DNA from: a methane-oxidizing endosymbiont of Gigantopelta aegis
Lineage (GTDB): Bacteria > Pseudomonadota > Gammaproteobacteria > Methylococcales > Methylomonadaceae
Assembly (NCBI RefSeq): GCF_016097405.1
Contig: NZ_JAEHGD010000001.1
Span: 124,001 to 188,000, forward strand
Length of the DNA: 64,000 bases
Direction of reading: 5' to 3'
Positions 53,401-62,201 of the stretch are shown in pieces (the first letter of the stretch is position 1; every line of letters begins with the position of its first letter). The notes below the pieces were generated by a model that was not told where the DNA came from, did no database searches, and saw nothing but the letters and a program-made list of their open reading frames with translations. A program made the position numbers and the translations under genes.

Positions 53401-55940
53401 TCAGGCGTCAGCTTTTCATAGCCTAGTTTTCGATAGGCTATATCGCTGGCTTCCTTGGTTTTTTGTTGTGGAATATACATGATCGGCTCATCGGTCATGT
53501 TGATATATTCACGCACTGCCGTATTACCAAATGTGTGGCCTGCGCCATCCTGGCGTTCCTTGAACAAGCCGAGGAACGGGATATCATTTTCATCTTTGAC
53601 CGATAAGGCTTTATGGTGCCATTCGGTAGCACTGTCGGCGATGTTGATGTAATGGACGCCACCGACCGGCGCATCGATATTCGGGAAATAGGGCTGTAAT
53701 CGCGGTTCTTTGGTATCCAGATAATTGGATTCGAAGAATTCGCCGCCGATATAACTTTCCGCTGTACACAGGCCAAATTTACCCATGGTTTTCATCAGCG
53801 ATTTGGAAATGCCTTTGTGGAAGTTATCCAGCGCTTTTTGGCGATCTGCAGGATCTGCAAACTGAGAGATAATCCGGTTATGGACGCTCAAAGGACAGAT
53901 GGCAGATGCACCGAATCCTAAGATACAGGCAATATCGTGCGGGCTGGCCGCCTGGCCGGTTTCCAGAATCAGCGATGAGTTGAAGCGAATGCCCTTGTTG
54001 ACCATATGCTGGTTGGCTGCGGCGACCATTAAAATGGCCGGAATCGCGGCAAAATCTTTACTGATATTTAAATCAGACAGAATAATGATACCAGCGCCAT
54101 TTTTGGCTTCCTGTTCGATTTTTTCACAGATCGCCAGGAAGGCCTGTTCTAAGGCGTCTGCATTTTTCTCGGAATCCTCATAATCCGGGCGGTACAGCAT
54201 GTCTAATGTCACGGTTTTGACTTGTGTCTGACGCCGGATTTGTTCTAGTTGTGTCCGTTGCAGGATCGGGGATTCGAGAATCAGTTGTTTACTGTTGTCT
54301 TCAGCAAAGGTAGGTTTAGCACCTAAGGCAACACGTAGCGTCATGCCATCGCTTTCGCGCAGGGAATCCAGTGGCGGATTGGTGACCTGAGCAAAACGCT
54401 GGCTGAAATAGCGTGACATACCACCTTCGTCCGGATTTAAGACGTTTGGTGTGATGCCATAGCCCATCGCGCTGACTTTCTCAAGACCGACTTGCAAGAT
54501 TGGATCTAACAGGAACTTAAAGCTTTCCTGGTTTAAAGAATAAGCGGTGTGGCGTTGCTCAATACTGAATTCATGCTCATCGTTGATCTCGTCAGGACTA
54601 ACCTCAGGTAAATCGCGAATATGCAGGCTTCTTTCAGCCAGCAGGGCTTTATAGTCCTGTTCTTTGGCCAGACGGGCCATGACCTGATGACTATCGTAAT
54701 ACTGTTTGGTTTGGTGGTCGAAATACAACATGCCACCGGCTTCAATACGGCCACGCATCAAGACATGCTCAGGCGGGAAGTCAATTTGTCCAGCTTCTGA
54801 CATTACCAGTAAATAATCTTCGGTTTCAGCAGAACGCAATGGCCGTAAGCCTAAACGATCAAGGCGCGAACCGACCCGAATACCATCTGAGAAAATGACA
54901 GCGGCGGGGCCATCATTTTTTTCTTCATACAGGCTAAAATATTCCAGCATGGCACGCACATCTTCCGGCAGTGTTGTGTCATTTTCCCAGGCAGGTGGCA
55001 TCATAGCCAAAATCGCGGTGACGATATCCAAATCGTCTTCGTTAATCCTGCGAGTTAGCGTTTGGTCTAATCGGGCTGAGTCGGATTGGCCGCAAGGGAA
55101 AATGATATGTTTGTTCTTTTGCCGGGCAATCGCATTTTCACTGAGACGGTTTTTCTTGTCGGTATTCAGCTCACCATTGTGCGCCATGTAGCGGAATGGC
55201 TGAGCCATCAGTGTAGCCGGCGCGGTATTGGTCGAAAAACGGGTATGAAAAAACAGGGTATGCACCTCATGATCCCGGTCATACAGATCGGTAAAATAAG
55301 GAATGACCTCAAAGGAATTCAGCCGGCCTTTATATACTTGGGTGCGGCTACTCATGGAAAGCGGGTAAAAACCATTCAATTCTTCGCGGCTGAAGCCTTC
55401 AACTTCAATCGCAAGCAGTGCATTTTGAATATGTTTTTCAAATTCGTCTTGAGAGGCCTGTTTCAAGTGATCGGGGCGTCCGAAGATGACTTGTTTGATC
55501 GGTAACTGCGCTTTGATTGCCGCGTCGTTCAAGACACTGTTATCGACCGGAATGTCGCGCCACAGCAAAATAGGAAGATTGTATTCATGTAAATACTTGT
55601 CCACCATGCTCATGGCGTCAGAATCATGATGCAGGTGATCTTCCGGAAAAAAGAAATTGGCGACGCCAAACTGACCCAGTGCCAGATCGGGAATGCCGGT
55701 AATTTTCTGGAAAAACTTTAACGACAAATCAATATTGACGCCCGCACCATCGCCAATGCCTTCAGCACTCATGCCGCCGCGATGCGGGATGGTGCAAAGG
55801 GCTTCGTGCGTTTTAATCAGCAAATCATGGGTTTGTTTGCCTTGTTTGTGGGTAATAAAACCAACGCCACAGTTATCTTTTGATTGGTTGGCGTTGTACA
55901 GCATTTTTTTTGTGTCGTTCTGATGGGAAGTGGTCATCAT
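50457..55940 (-). CDS. gltB: Glutamate synthase large subunit, long form
   Basis: Glutamate synthase makes two glutamates from glutamine and 2-oxoglutarate. The class-II glutaminase starts at C24 (DNCGVGF), so a 23-residue propeptide would be removed. The FMN/synthase domain follows, with a cysteine cluster C1247-C1253-C1257 (CVMAKNCNVRCPAG), then the GXGXG repeats (about 1430-1540). A C-terminal extension of roughly 270 residues lies beyond them, so the protein (1827 aa) is about 300 longer than E. coli GltB. The last two cysteines are separated by three residues rather than the usual four. No gltD is adjacent; electrons may come from ferredoxin or a distant partner. Confidence 0.9.
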   Translation of the reverse strand: MMTTSHQNDTKKMLYNANQSKDNCGVGFITHKQGKQTHDLLIKTHEALCTIPHRGGMSAEGIGDGAGVNIDLSLKFFQKITGIPDLALGQFGVANFFFPEDHLHHDSDAMSMVDKYLHEYNLPILLWRDIPVDNSVLNDAAIKAQLPIKQVIFGRPDHLKQASQDEFEKHIQNALLAIEVEGFSREELNGFYPLSMSSRTQVYKGRLNSFEVIPYFTDLYDRDHEVHTLFFHTRFSTNTAPATLMAQPFRYMAHNGELNTDKKNRLSENAIARQKNKHIIFPCGQSDSARLDQTLTRRINEDDLDIVTAILAMMPPAWENDTTLPEDVRAMLEYFSLYEEKNDGPAAVIFSDGIRVGSRLDRLGLRPLRSAETEDYLLVMSEAGQIDFPPEHVLMRGRIEAGGMLYFDHQTKQYYDSHQVMARLAKEQDYKALLAERSLHIRDLPEVSPDEINDEHEFSIEQRHTAYSLNQESFKFLLDPILQVGLEKVSAMGYGITPNVLNPDEGGMSRYFSQRFAQVTNPPLDSLRESDGMTLRVALGAKPTFAEDNSKQLILESPILQRTQLEQIRRQTQVKTVTLDMLYRPDYEDSEKNADALEQAFLAICEKIEQEAKNGAGIIILSDLNISKDFAAIPAILMVAAANQHMVNKGIRFNSSLILETGQAASPHDIACILGFGASAICPLSVHNRIISQFADPADRQKALDNFHKGISKSLMKTMGKFGLCTAESYIGGEFFESNYLDTKEPRLQPYFPNIDAPVGGVHYINIADSATEWHHKALSVKDENDIPFLGLFKERQDGAGHTFGNTAVREYINMTDEPIMYIPQQKTKEASDIAYRKLGYEKLTPEQIDNFGITPAYRSFTKNLYAERQNRPAALRDIMDFPVDVRQAETQADFDRILGSQNLRGNNNYLIRGLTVQQDNNVAFKVSFTDNNSHERLQQLAAHFKARFAGEDFSLSIDDTALNIRASETDSLLHRYLASIKPAPASIDLDQVQPAHEITPKLASGAMSHGALLAEAHEAVAMGTNIVGAMSNSGEGGEHSSRFNTLKSSKIKQFASGRFGVWAGYLADLNIEEIEIKIAQGAKPGEGGQLPAAKVTVEIAALRGGTPKVELVSPPPHHDTYSIEDLGQLIHDAKAARVRVVVKLVSSEGIGTIAVGVAKAGADVINVAGNTGGTGAAAVTSLKNTGRSPEIGIAEVHQALAANGLRDKVILRCSAAHQSGMDIVKSAILGADSFEFGTTALMMLRCVMAKNCNVRCPAGLTTAHEEFKGDPRVLVQFFMNVAHEAREILAELGYRSFEEIRGQTDLLHLIDHPGMVGQLDFTALLRYVPVVKIQNPIYLEADYSKDDLFMQRIRKALFDDKQKQVVIEGDEFKLNNRNKSVGGQTAIDIERVLNYQLSEQDIDTAPAIYRFSNGRRYLAPESVIIRTTGAAGQSYAAFNNDGMLMEHTGTCNDGVGKTACGGIIAVKSPGGGNQEDGKNVLIGNFALFGATGGKAFINGQAGDRFAVRNSGAMAVVEGVGDFACEYMINGSVLNLGSFGKGFCTGMSGGNAYQYDPENQLENRYDKSSVIIHSLSEDSELARSHEQFILSMLQEHIHYTGSRKAQTILDNWEQERQHFKFAISVWLYKTQTAEYLAQSMDRKAMIEELAIDFAQQQIAQFKQAWEQNQPLLDGITPAYGETDTELTFKLVNSFSVIDKARKIVKDQLKKQGIDAIDDSQLDEKVYALLTERPRKVQDALVKNIREAYSSFNDEQLPILLAVKRVNDYKKALTLRDTQSINALGSTAWIIEQDRINREALAAIPSVEEHLASLNSVEVVQEMMDQVA

Positions 55941-56296
55941 GTTATCCCGGTTTTGTTACCGATTAACGTATTAAAGTAATACTTATAAAAACACTGCATG
56001 GCTTGAGCAATCAGGCTATGCAAATTATTTATGGCGAAATGGTTTTTTTTATCGCCCCATGGTAGAGTCGCCTAAAATTCAAGGTTCAGACGACTTAACT
56101 TACTTGTTCTTATCTGGTTAACGCAATCACTTTCACTGAGTGAAACTGCACAATTATACCGTGATTGCAGTATTCTGTCATTTTGTGAGAAATGATTTGT
56201 GTGCTCTGTATGTGGGTGTCGATATAAAAGTGATTTAATTTCAATGATTAATAAAGTAAATTCATTAGATAATGTGATGGGCGGATTGGGGGCAAA
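55941..56296. other. 356-bp divergent intergenic region between gltB and the ubiquinone gene
   Basis: No gene is seen. It holds promoters for both directions and the nested palindromes at 56123-56168. Confidence 0.7.
56123..56168. promoter_or_regulatory. Nested palindromes, possible operator region
   Basis: TTTCACT-G-AGTGAAA (56131-56145) is a perfect 15-bp palindrome. It is immediately preceded by GCAATCAC (56123-56130), whose exact complement GTGATTGC is at 56161-56168. The position, about 190 bp before gltB and 130 bp before the ubiquinone gene, suits a regulator site. The protein is unknown. Confidence 0.42.
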
Positions 56297-57511
56297 ATGA
56301 CTAAAGATTATGATGTAGTGATTGTCGGAGGCGGCATGGTCGGTGCGACGGTTGCCTGTGCGTTGGGCGATACACCGTTAAAGGTTGCGGTGATTGAGCG
56401 ACAACTACCCGAAGCCTTTGCGCCTGAACAAGCGCATGATTTGCGCGTTTCAGCGCTGAGTATCGCTTCGCAAAAAATATTGCAGACAGTGGGGGCCTGG
56501 GAGGGCATTGTTGCCAGACGTTTATGTCCATTTAAACGTATGCGCGTTTGGGAAACAGCGGGAGATACGGAGTTTAACAGTGATGATATTGATTATGACG
56601 AATTAGGCTTCATCGTCGAAAACCGAATTACTCAGCTGGCGTTGCTGGAACGGCTGCAACAATTCGATAATATTGATTTAATGGCACCGGCATCAATCCA
56701 AACCATTGATTATCAAGTCTCAGGTTCCCAGGTAAAGCTAGAAAATGGCGATGTGCTGAACGCCAAGGTTCTGGTCGCTGCAGATGGTGGTTTTTCAAGA
56801 GTACGACAGGCAGTTGGCTTAGGGGTGACCAGTTGGGATTATGAACAGCATGCGTTGGTGATTTATGTGGAAACGGATTATCCACAGCAGGATATTACCT
56901 GGCAGCGATTTGTGCCGAGCGGGCCACAAGCCTTTTTGCCATTGACCGGGCATTATGGCTCTATTGTCTGGTATAACTCACCCGACGACGTTAAGCGTTT
57001 GAAAAAATTGTCTGATGATGCGCTTATTGCCGAGCTGACACAAGCCTTCCCGGATTGTCTCGGTAAAATCAATAAAGTATTGGGGCGCGCCAGTTTTCCG
57101 TTGCGGCGGCAGCATGCGCAACATTATGTCAAACCAGGCGTTGCTTTAGTGGGTGATGCGGCGCATATGATTAACCCATTGGCCGGGCAGGGCGTTAATA
57201 TTGGACTGCTGGATGCGGCGGCATTGGCTGAGGTTTTGATTGAGGCCATACAAAAAGGGGAAGATATTGCCGATGTGCGCGTATTACAGCGCTATGAAAC
57301 CATGCGTCGTCAGGAGAATTTGAAAATGATGACGGTTATGGATTTGTTTTATCGTTTTTTCAGTAATGATGTATTGCCGGTTAAGTTTTTCCGCAATATG
57401 GGGTTAGGTTTAGCCGAACGCATTAAGCCTGTAAAGAACAAGGTGATGCGTGCCGCAATGGGGCTGGAAGGAAAACTGCCTAAATTAGCCCGAGGTGAAC
57501 CGCTGCATTGA
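56297..57511 (+). CDS. UbiH/UbiF-family FAD-dependent ubiquinone hydroxylase
   Basis: This is a flavoprotein monooxygenase of ubiquinone ring hydroxylation. The FAD-binding GXGXXG (VIVGGGMVGATVACALG), the DG motif (VLVAADGGFSRVRQAVG) and the second FAD motif GDAAHMINPLAGQGVNIGLLDA are all intact. Length is 404 aa. Which ring position it oxidises (UbiI, UbiH or UbiF type) cannot be decided from sequence alone. Transcribed rightward, away from gltB. Confidence 0.88.
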   Translation: MTKDYDVVIVGGGMVGATVACALGDTPLKVAVIERQLPEAFAPEQAHDLRVSALSIASQKILQTVGAWEGIVARRLCPFKRMRVWETAGDTEFNSDDIDYDELGFIVENRITQLALLERLQQFDNIDLMAPASIQTIDYQVSGSQVKLENGDVLNAKVLVAADGGFSRVRQAVGLGVTSWDYEQHALVIYVETDYPQQDITWQRFVPSGPQAFLPLTGHYGSIVWYNSPDDVKRLKKLSDDALIAELTQAFPDCLGKINKVLGRASFPLRRQHAQHYVKPGVALVGDAAHMINPLAGQGVNIGLLDAAALAEVLIEAIQKGEDIADVRVLQRYETMRRQENLKMMTVMDLFYRFFSNDVLPVKFFRNMGLGLAERIKPVKNKVMRAAMGLEGKLPKLARGEPLH

Positions 57512-57827
57512 GATCGCGCTCTTTTATTTTTTAGAGTAGTAAAGTGCTGCTGTCATAATGATGTCATTTCCGTTATACGAAACTTATTCATTAAGCAAAA
57601 GTCTGTTGATGGGCTACTTTCTGGCGCATTTATGGATGAAGGCTTGTTTGTGTCCCAGATTTCAATTGTCGCGTTGGACAACTATAGCTCACTGAAAATA
57701 ATATTCAGGCAAAACATCACGACGCTTAGCCGATGGGTTCGCTATCGCTCTATTCACTACAGAACACACTTAACCCGCTACTGTCAATGGCCTGTGTTGT
57801 TGGCGAAGCTGGACTAACATTAGATTT
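57512..57827. other. 316-bp region with a partial REP-like element
   Basis: No gene is convincing; a 61-codon open frame through the region has no family features and includes the repeat. It contains the third copy of the 14-bp core and a weak CTCT/AGAG hairpin after the ubiquinone gene. Confidence 0.65.
57732..57751. repeat. REP-like element, copy 3 (one arm only)
   Basis: GATGGG followed by the 14-bp core TTCGCTATCGCTCT is present, but the complementary right arm seen in the other copies is missing (TATTCACTAC instead), so this copy is degenerate or a fragment. Confidence 0.65.
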
Positions 57828-59423
57828 ATGAAACTTTTTACATTTAAAAGCAAATTTGGCTTAATTTTTTTAATCGCTGTTTTTTTTATCATTTTTGCTA
57901 ATGGCGCTTTTTATCGCCATGTTTTAGCGGTTTATCCACTGACGCTAGAAAATGCCGGCTTTCTAGCCTCACTGGTCGTAGTCTTGCTGAATGGAATTAT
58001 TATTCTATTAACCTTATTTAGTGCGCGGTTTCTGCTCAAGCCGGTGGCCGTGGTCTTACTGATATTGTCGTCGTTGGCGGCCTATTTTATGGATAGTTAT
58101 GGGGTGGTAATTGATCATCACATGATTGACAATATTTTGAGAACCGATACGGCTGAATCACTTGATTTGTTGAGCGCTAAAATGGCGTTATATGTGCTGT
58201 TTTTAGGCATTCTACCTGCATGGTTTGTGATAAAAGTACAGATTCCTTACCGAAATTTTGGAGCTGAATTTTTAGCAGGCGTTAAAGTGGTTATTTTAGT
58301 GTTGGTTATTAGTACACTTGTGGTGCTGCCGTTTACGCCATTTTACGCCTCGTTTATTCGTGAGCATAAACCACTGCGGTATTTTACCAACCCAACCTAT
58401 TATATTTATTCGTTGATTAAATATAGTAAAAAACAGTTAAAGGGTCGTGAAAACAAGGTTGTGACGGTGATTGATGATTCGCCCAAAAGTCTGGGTTCTG
58501 AGCGTGAATTGGTTGTGCTAGTCATTGGTGAAACAGTGCGCGCCGATCATTTTTCTTTAAACGGATATGCAAAACCGACTAATCCGCTTTTGTCAAAAGA
58601 AACGCTCATCAGTTTTCGTCAATTTTATTCATGCGGAACGTCAACGGCAGAATCAGTGCCGTGTATGTTTTCATTGTTAGAACGCGGGGAGTTTTCAAAA
58701 GATAAAGCCAGAACCCAGGAAAACTTGCTTGATGTATTAAAACATGCGGGGGTGCATGTTTTATGGCGTGATAATAATTCGGACTCGAAAGATGTGGCAT
58801 TGCGGGTAACGTATCAAAATTATAAAACGCCCGAGAACAACCCAGTTTGTGATGAAGAGTGCCGGGATGAAGGTATGCTAGTCGGTTTAGATGAGTATAT
58901 TCGGCAGCATCCTAAAGGTGATTTTCTGATTGTGTTGCATCAAATGGGGAATCATGGACCTGCTTACTACAAGCGTTATCCCAAAGCATTTGAGAAATTT
59001 ACGCCGGTATGTAAAACCAACCAATTGGAAAAATGTACCGGAGAAGAGATCAATAATGCTTATGATAATGCGATTTTATATACCGACTATTTTTTATCTA
59101 AAGTCATTGATTTTTTAAAAGCCTATTCCAAAGATTTTGACACGGCTATGTTTTATGTCAGCGATCACGGTGAATCATTGGGCGAAAATGGGCTGTATCT
59201 GCACGGGTTACCTTATATCATGGCACCTGATGCACAAAAGCACGTTGCGGCAGTACTCTGGCTAGGTGATGGGTTTGGGCTGGATATAACGACTTTAAAG
59301 GATAAACAGAATCAGGAAATGAGCCATGATTATATTTTTCATACCGTGCTGGGTTTGTTGAAAGTTAAATCTAAGGTTTATAAACAAGAAAAAGATATTT
59401 TTGAGGGTGTTTTTCTGCAATAA
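57828..59423 (+). CDS. Phosphoethanolamine transferase (EptA-like)
   Basis: Five membrane helices (about residues 10-170) precede a periplasmic sulfatase-fold domain. Landmarks are GETVRADHFSLNGY (metal-binding E235), the nucleophilic threonine in SCGTSTAESVPCMFS (residues 271-273) and the DHGESLGENGLYLHG metal-binding segment. EptA-type enzymes transfer phosphoethanolamine from phosphatidylethanolamine to lipid A, lowering its charge. Length is 531 aa. Other members act on LPS core or flagellar parts, so the acceptor is inferred. Convergent with the acyltransferase gene. Confidence 0.88.
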   Translation: MKLFTFKSKFGLIFLIAVFFIIFANGAFYRHVLAVYPLTLENAGFLASLVVVLLNGIIILLTLFSARFLLKPVAVVLLILSSLAAYFMDSYGVVIDHHMIDNILRTDTAESLDLLSAKMALYVLFLGILPAWFVIKVQIPYRNFGAEFLAGVKVVILVLVISTLVVLPFTPFYASFIREHKPLRYFTNPTYYIYSLIKYSKKQLKGRENKVVTVIDDSPKSLGSERELVVLVIGETVRADHFSLNGYAKPTNPLLSKETLISFRQFYSCGTSTAESVPCMFSLLERGEFSKDKARTQENLLDVLKHAGVHVLWRDNNSDSKDVALRVTYQNYKTPENNPVCDEECRDEGMLVGLDEYIRQHPKGDFLIVLHQMGNHGPAYYKRYPKAFEKFTPVCKTNQLEKCTGEEINNAYDNAILYTDYFLSKVIDFLKAYSKDFDTAMFYVSDHGESLGENGLYLHGLPYIMAPDAQKHVAAVLWLGDGFGLDITTLKDKQNQEMSHDYIFHTVLGLLKVKSKVYKQEKDIFEGVFLQ

Positions 59424-59454
59424 AAGATGCACTGACAGGGGGAGTGCATCTTTT
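59422..59454. terminator. Bidirectional terminator between convergent genes
   Basis: AAAAGATGCACT (59422-59433) and AGTGCATCTTTT (59443-59454) form a perfect 12-bp stem with a nine-base loop and U-rich ends on both strands. It lies just after the phosphoethanolamine transferase stop and before the convergent stop. Confidence 0.85.
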
Positions 59455-59472
59455 GTGATTAAGATTTACCCA

Positions 59473-61635
59473 TCAACTCGCCTGTATTTTCTGCTCAGCC
59501 AATTGCGTGGCGGCGGCATAATCCGTTTTGCCTGTGGCTAAGGCTGGAATACTCTCTACCACGATAACGATTTTGGGCAAGCTAATATGGGCGACGCCAG
59601 GCGAAGCCTGGGCTAGTTTTTTGGTGCTGGCTTCTTTGTAGGTGGTGAGCAATAACACCATTTCACCTTTTTTAGGATCAGGCAGGCTGACGGCGGCGTG
59701 ATGCTCATCAGGCCAGGCCGCTGAGGCCAGCTGTTCAACCGCAGTGAGCGAAACCATTTCGCCGCTGACTTTAGCGAAGCGTTTGCTGCGGCCTTTAATG
59801 GTGATATAGCCTTCCTCATCAACATCGACAATATCGCCTGTGTCATACCAGCCTTTACCATAAATAGATTCCGGTGGAACCAGTTGTCCTGGGTTGTCGG
59901 GTAACAAATAGCCTTGCATGATATTAGGGCCTGCAACATGTAGCTGGCCACCTGTTTTAATGCCGGGAATCGTTTGCAATTTATAGCGCATGGCAGGCAG
60001 AAAGCGGCCAACCGTTCCTGCTTTATAATACATCGGTGTATTGACGGATGTTACGGGCGATGTTTCAGTTGCACCGTAGCCTTCGAGGATGCGAATGCCG
60101 AATTTTTCTATCCAGATCTGGCGCGTGCTTTCCTGTAATTTTTCGGCACCGGCGACGACATAACGCATGGCATAAAAATCGTACGGGTGTGCTTTTTTAG
60201 CATAGGCAGCTAGAAATGTATTGGTGCCAAACATGATAGTGGCATTGATTTCGTAGGCTATTTCGGGAATGATGCTGTAATGCAACGGTGATGGATAAAA
60301 GAAGGATGTCATACCATTCATGATGGGTAACAAGGTGCCGACGGTAAAGCCGAAAGAATGGAACATAGGGAGAAAATTCAGCACGACATCTTGCGGGGTA
60401 AAACTGATACGGGCTCTGATTTGGTTATGATTGGCCAGAATATTACTGTGTGAGAGAACCACCCCTTTAGGCTCGCCTTCAGAGCCTGAGGTAAACAGAA
60501 TAACAGCCGGGCTGTCAGGGCTGGTTTGGCCATGTTGATACCAGAAATCAATTGTTTTAGTTTTTAACAGCGCCTGAATTTTATCGCTTGTGGATATGTT
60601 TTTCGCTAAATCTTCTAGATAAACCAAATTAATGTGTTGCGATAATAACTCGGCCTCATCCTCCAGTTTAGCCAGTTCGATAAAACGTCTTGATGTGAGT
60701 ACGGTGTTCACTTTTGCCGTATGACACGCTGACAGCATGCCTTTGCCACCCGTTGAAAAATTCAGCATGGCCGGAATACGCCCAGCATATTGTAAGGCCA
60801 GAATGACGCTCAGTGTTTTACAGCTGTTAGGTAGCATGATGCCAACAGCTTCCTTAGCAACGGTTATGTTTTGTAGCGGTTTTGCGATAGCGAGGCATTG
60901 TGTGATCAAAGCATTGTAGCTGAGTGGTTTGCGTTCTAAATCTTCGGCAACGGTGTGATTCGGACCGTGAATGGTACGCGCATACAGCAGGGCTGAGAAT
61001 AGCGTGCAGCGGTAATGGCTGGTTTGAAACATCATGTCCGTCATCAGGTCAGCCAACAAGCGGCCGCAATATTCACGCCGGTGCTTGCCGGTGATGTCGG
61101 CGGGCGCCTGTATTTTGGTCGGTGGCATGATGGTTAAGGTGATTTTCGGGAAAAACCGCAACCGCACAATATTCTTCAAGCGTGAAAAGTGGGTGTATTG
61201 GGTGCCTTCGATGCGAACCGGTAATACGATCGCCCCGGATTTATCGGCGACCATGCCAGGGCCATCATAAATTTTCATCAATGCACCGGTGACGGTGATG
61301 CGTCCTTCCGGAAAAATGACAGTTTTAGTCGGGTGTTGCAAGTGATGAATCAGGGCTTTCAATGACATAGGATGTGTTGGGTCGAGCGGAAAAACATGCG
61401 ACAAACCCAAAAATGGCCGAAGCCACCAGCGTTGAGAAATGTAAGTATTGATGGCAAAGGTGATTTTGTCAGGCAGAAAAACGCCTAATAACAAGGGATC
61501 AAGGAACGAACTATGATTGGACAAAATAAGAACCCGATCGCCAGCTTGGTGATAATGCTCAAGGCCCCGTACTTCAACCCGGAACAAAACTGTCAGAAAG
61601 GCATGTAAAAAGCGTTTAGTGAGTGTGTATATCAT
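59473..61635 (-). CDS. aas: Bifunctional acyltransferase / acyl-ACP synthetase (Aas-like)
   Basis: The N-terminal PlsC-type acyltransferase (about 10-190) has the catalytic NHSSFLDP and the FPEGRI motif. It is fused to an AMP-binding domain (about 215-710) with ILFTSGSEGEPKGVVLSHSNI and EGYGATETSPV. E. coli Aas uses this layout to reacylate lysophosphatidylethanolamine from acyl-ACP made in place. Length is 720 aa, as in Aas. The enzyme would repair membrane phospholipids at the inner membrane. Confidence 0.9.
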   Translation of the reverse strand: MIYTLTKRFLHAFLTVLFRVEVRGLEHYHQAGDRVLILSNHSSFLDPLLLGVFLPDKITFAINTYISQRWWLRPFLGLSHVFPLDPTHPMSLKALIHHLQHPTKTVIFPEGRITVTGALMKIYDGPGMVADKSGAIVLPVRIEGTQYTHFSRLKNIVRLRFFPKITLTIMPPTKIQAPADITGKHRREYCGRLLADLMTDMMFQTSHYRCTLFSALLYARTIHGPNHTVAEDLERKPLSYNALITQCLAIAKPLQNITVAKEAVGIMLPNSCKTLSVILALQYAGRIPAMLNFSTGGKGMLSACHTAKVNTVLTSRRFIELAKLEDEAELLSQHINLVYLEDLAKNISTSDKIQALLKTKTIDFWYQHGQTSPDSPAVILFTSGSEGEPKGVVLSHSNILANHNQIRARISFTPQDVVLNFLPMFHSFGFTVGTLLPIMNGMTSFFYPSPLHYSIIPEIAYEINATIMFGTNTFLAAYAKKAHPYDFYAMRYVVAGAEKLQESTRQIWIEKFGIRILEGYGATETSPVTSVNTPMYYKAGTVGRFLPAMRYKLQTIPGIKTGGQLHVAGPNIMQGYLLPDNPGQLVPPESIYGKGWYDTGDIVDVDEEGYITIKGRSKRFAKVSGEMVSLTAVEQLASAAWPDEHHAAVSLPDPKKGEMVLLLTTYKEASTKKLAQASPGVAHISLPKIVIVVESIPALATGKTDYAAATQLAEQKIQAS

Positions 61636-61805
61636 TGGCGTTATCCTGCGAAGTCAAGCGGATTATTTTAACCCAGCCTTATTATTGTTATGTGAGGAAC
61701 TGTCATTATAATCATAATTAAACATTGTTCAATTATTTTAATCAGTCAATGGTTGTTTGAATACATTGGTGGTAACGTTCCCTCGGAAAAAATAAAACTG
61801 AAAAT

Positions 61806-62019
61806 TTATACACAGAATGTCAAAAACATAATGTCAAGTCCCAATAATAATTTATTTTGCACGTAAAAAAATAAAAAATATATGTAAGTTGTTGATTTGT
61901 TGTGATAATGCTCGTGCTGTACAAAAAATAAGCAATTTGAATAAAGTATAGAAAAATAGCGGTCTCAAGCGCTAAAAAAACATCTTATCAACAAAGTTAT
62001 CCACAGATATTGTGTATAA
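61806..62019. promoter_or_regulatory. Cluster of DnaA boxes flanking an AT-rich tract
   Basis: TTATACACA (61806-61814), TTATCCACA (61997-62005) and TTATACACA on the minus strand (62011-62019) fit the DnaA box TTATNCACA exactly; TTATCAACA (61985-61993) differs at one base. The tract between is strongly AT-rich. It could be an origin, a DnaA-titration site or DnaA-controlled promoter of sbcC. The TTATCCACA form also occurs at three places in coding DNA, so a chance share is possible. Confidence 0.5.
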
Positions 62020-62109
62020 ACGGACATTGTGCAGGATTGTCCCGCATGTCAGTAAATCCCGCAGAGTATTCATATTTTGAGCACTTAGGGGAGAGTTAAC
62101 CTATGCGAC

Positions 62110-62201
62110 AGTGGGAAATCGGTCCATTTTTCCAATCTTTTTCGTTGCGTAGCACCACTATGCGCCTCAAAAGATCGAAAAACTGTCCTCGATTTTCCAC
62201 T
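62110..62201. repeat. Imperfect palindrome, possible repeat fragment
   Basis: AGTGGGAAATCG (62110-62121) pairs with CGATTTTCCACT (62190-62201) at 11 of 12 positions, with inner arms TTTTTCG (62138-62144) and CGAAAAA (62176-62182), and an inner stem TGCGTAG/CTATGCG. The arms are not strictly symmetrical, so it may be a decayed MITE-like element. Confidence 0.42.

Noticed and set aside
55086-55505. Long open frame opposite gltB
   Set aside because: It is the antisense of a well-conserved domain; similar frames occur opposite many genes here and none has a family-like sequence.
57632-57817. 61-codon frame between the ubiquinone and phosphoethanolamine transferase genes
   Set aside because: It covers the REP-like core, lacks a ribosome site and has no recognisable sequence.
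61806-62019. Calling this the chromosomal origin
   Set aside because: Box sequences alone are not enough: dnaA, dnaN, rpmH or mnmG are absent, and TTATCCACA also occurs inside genes at 24608, 32744 and 56878.
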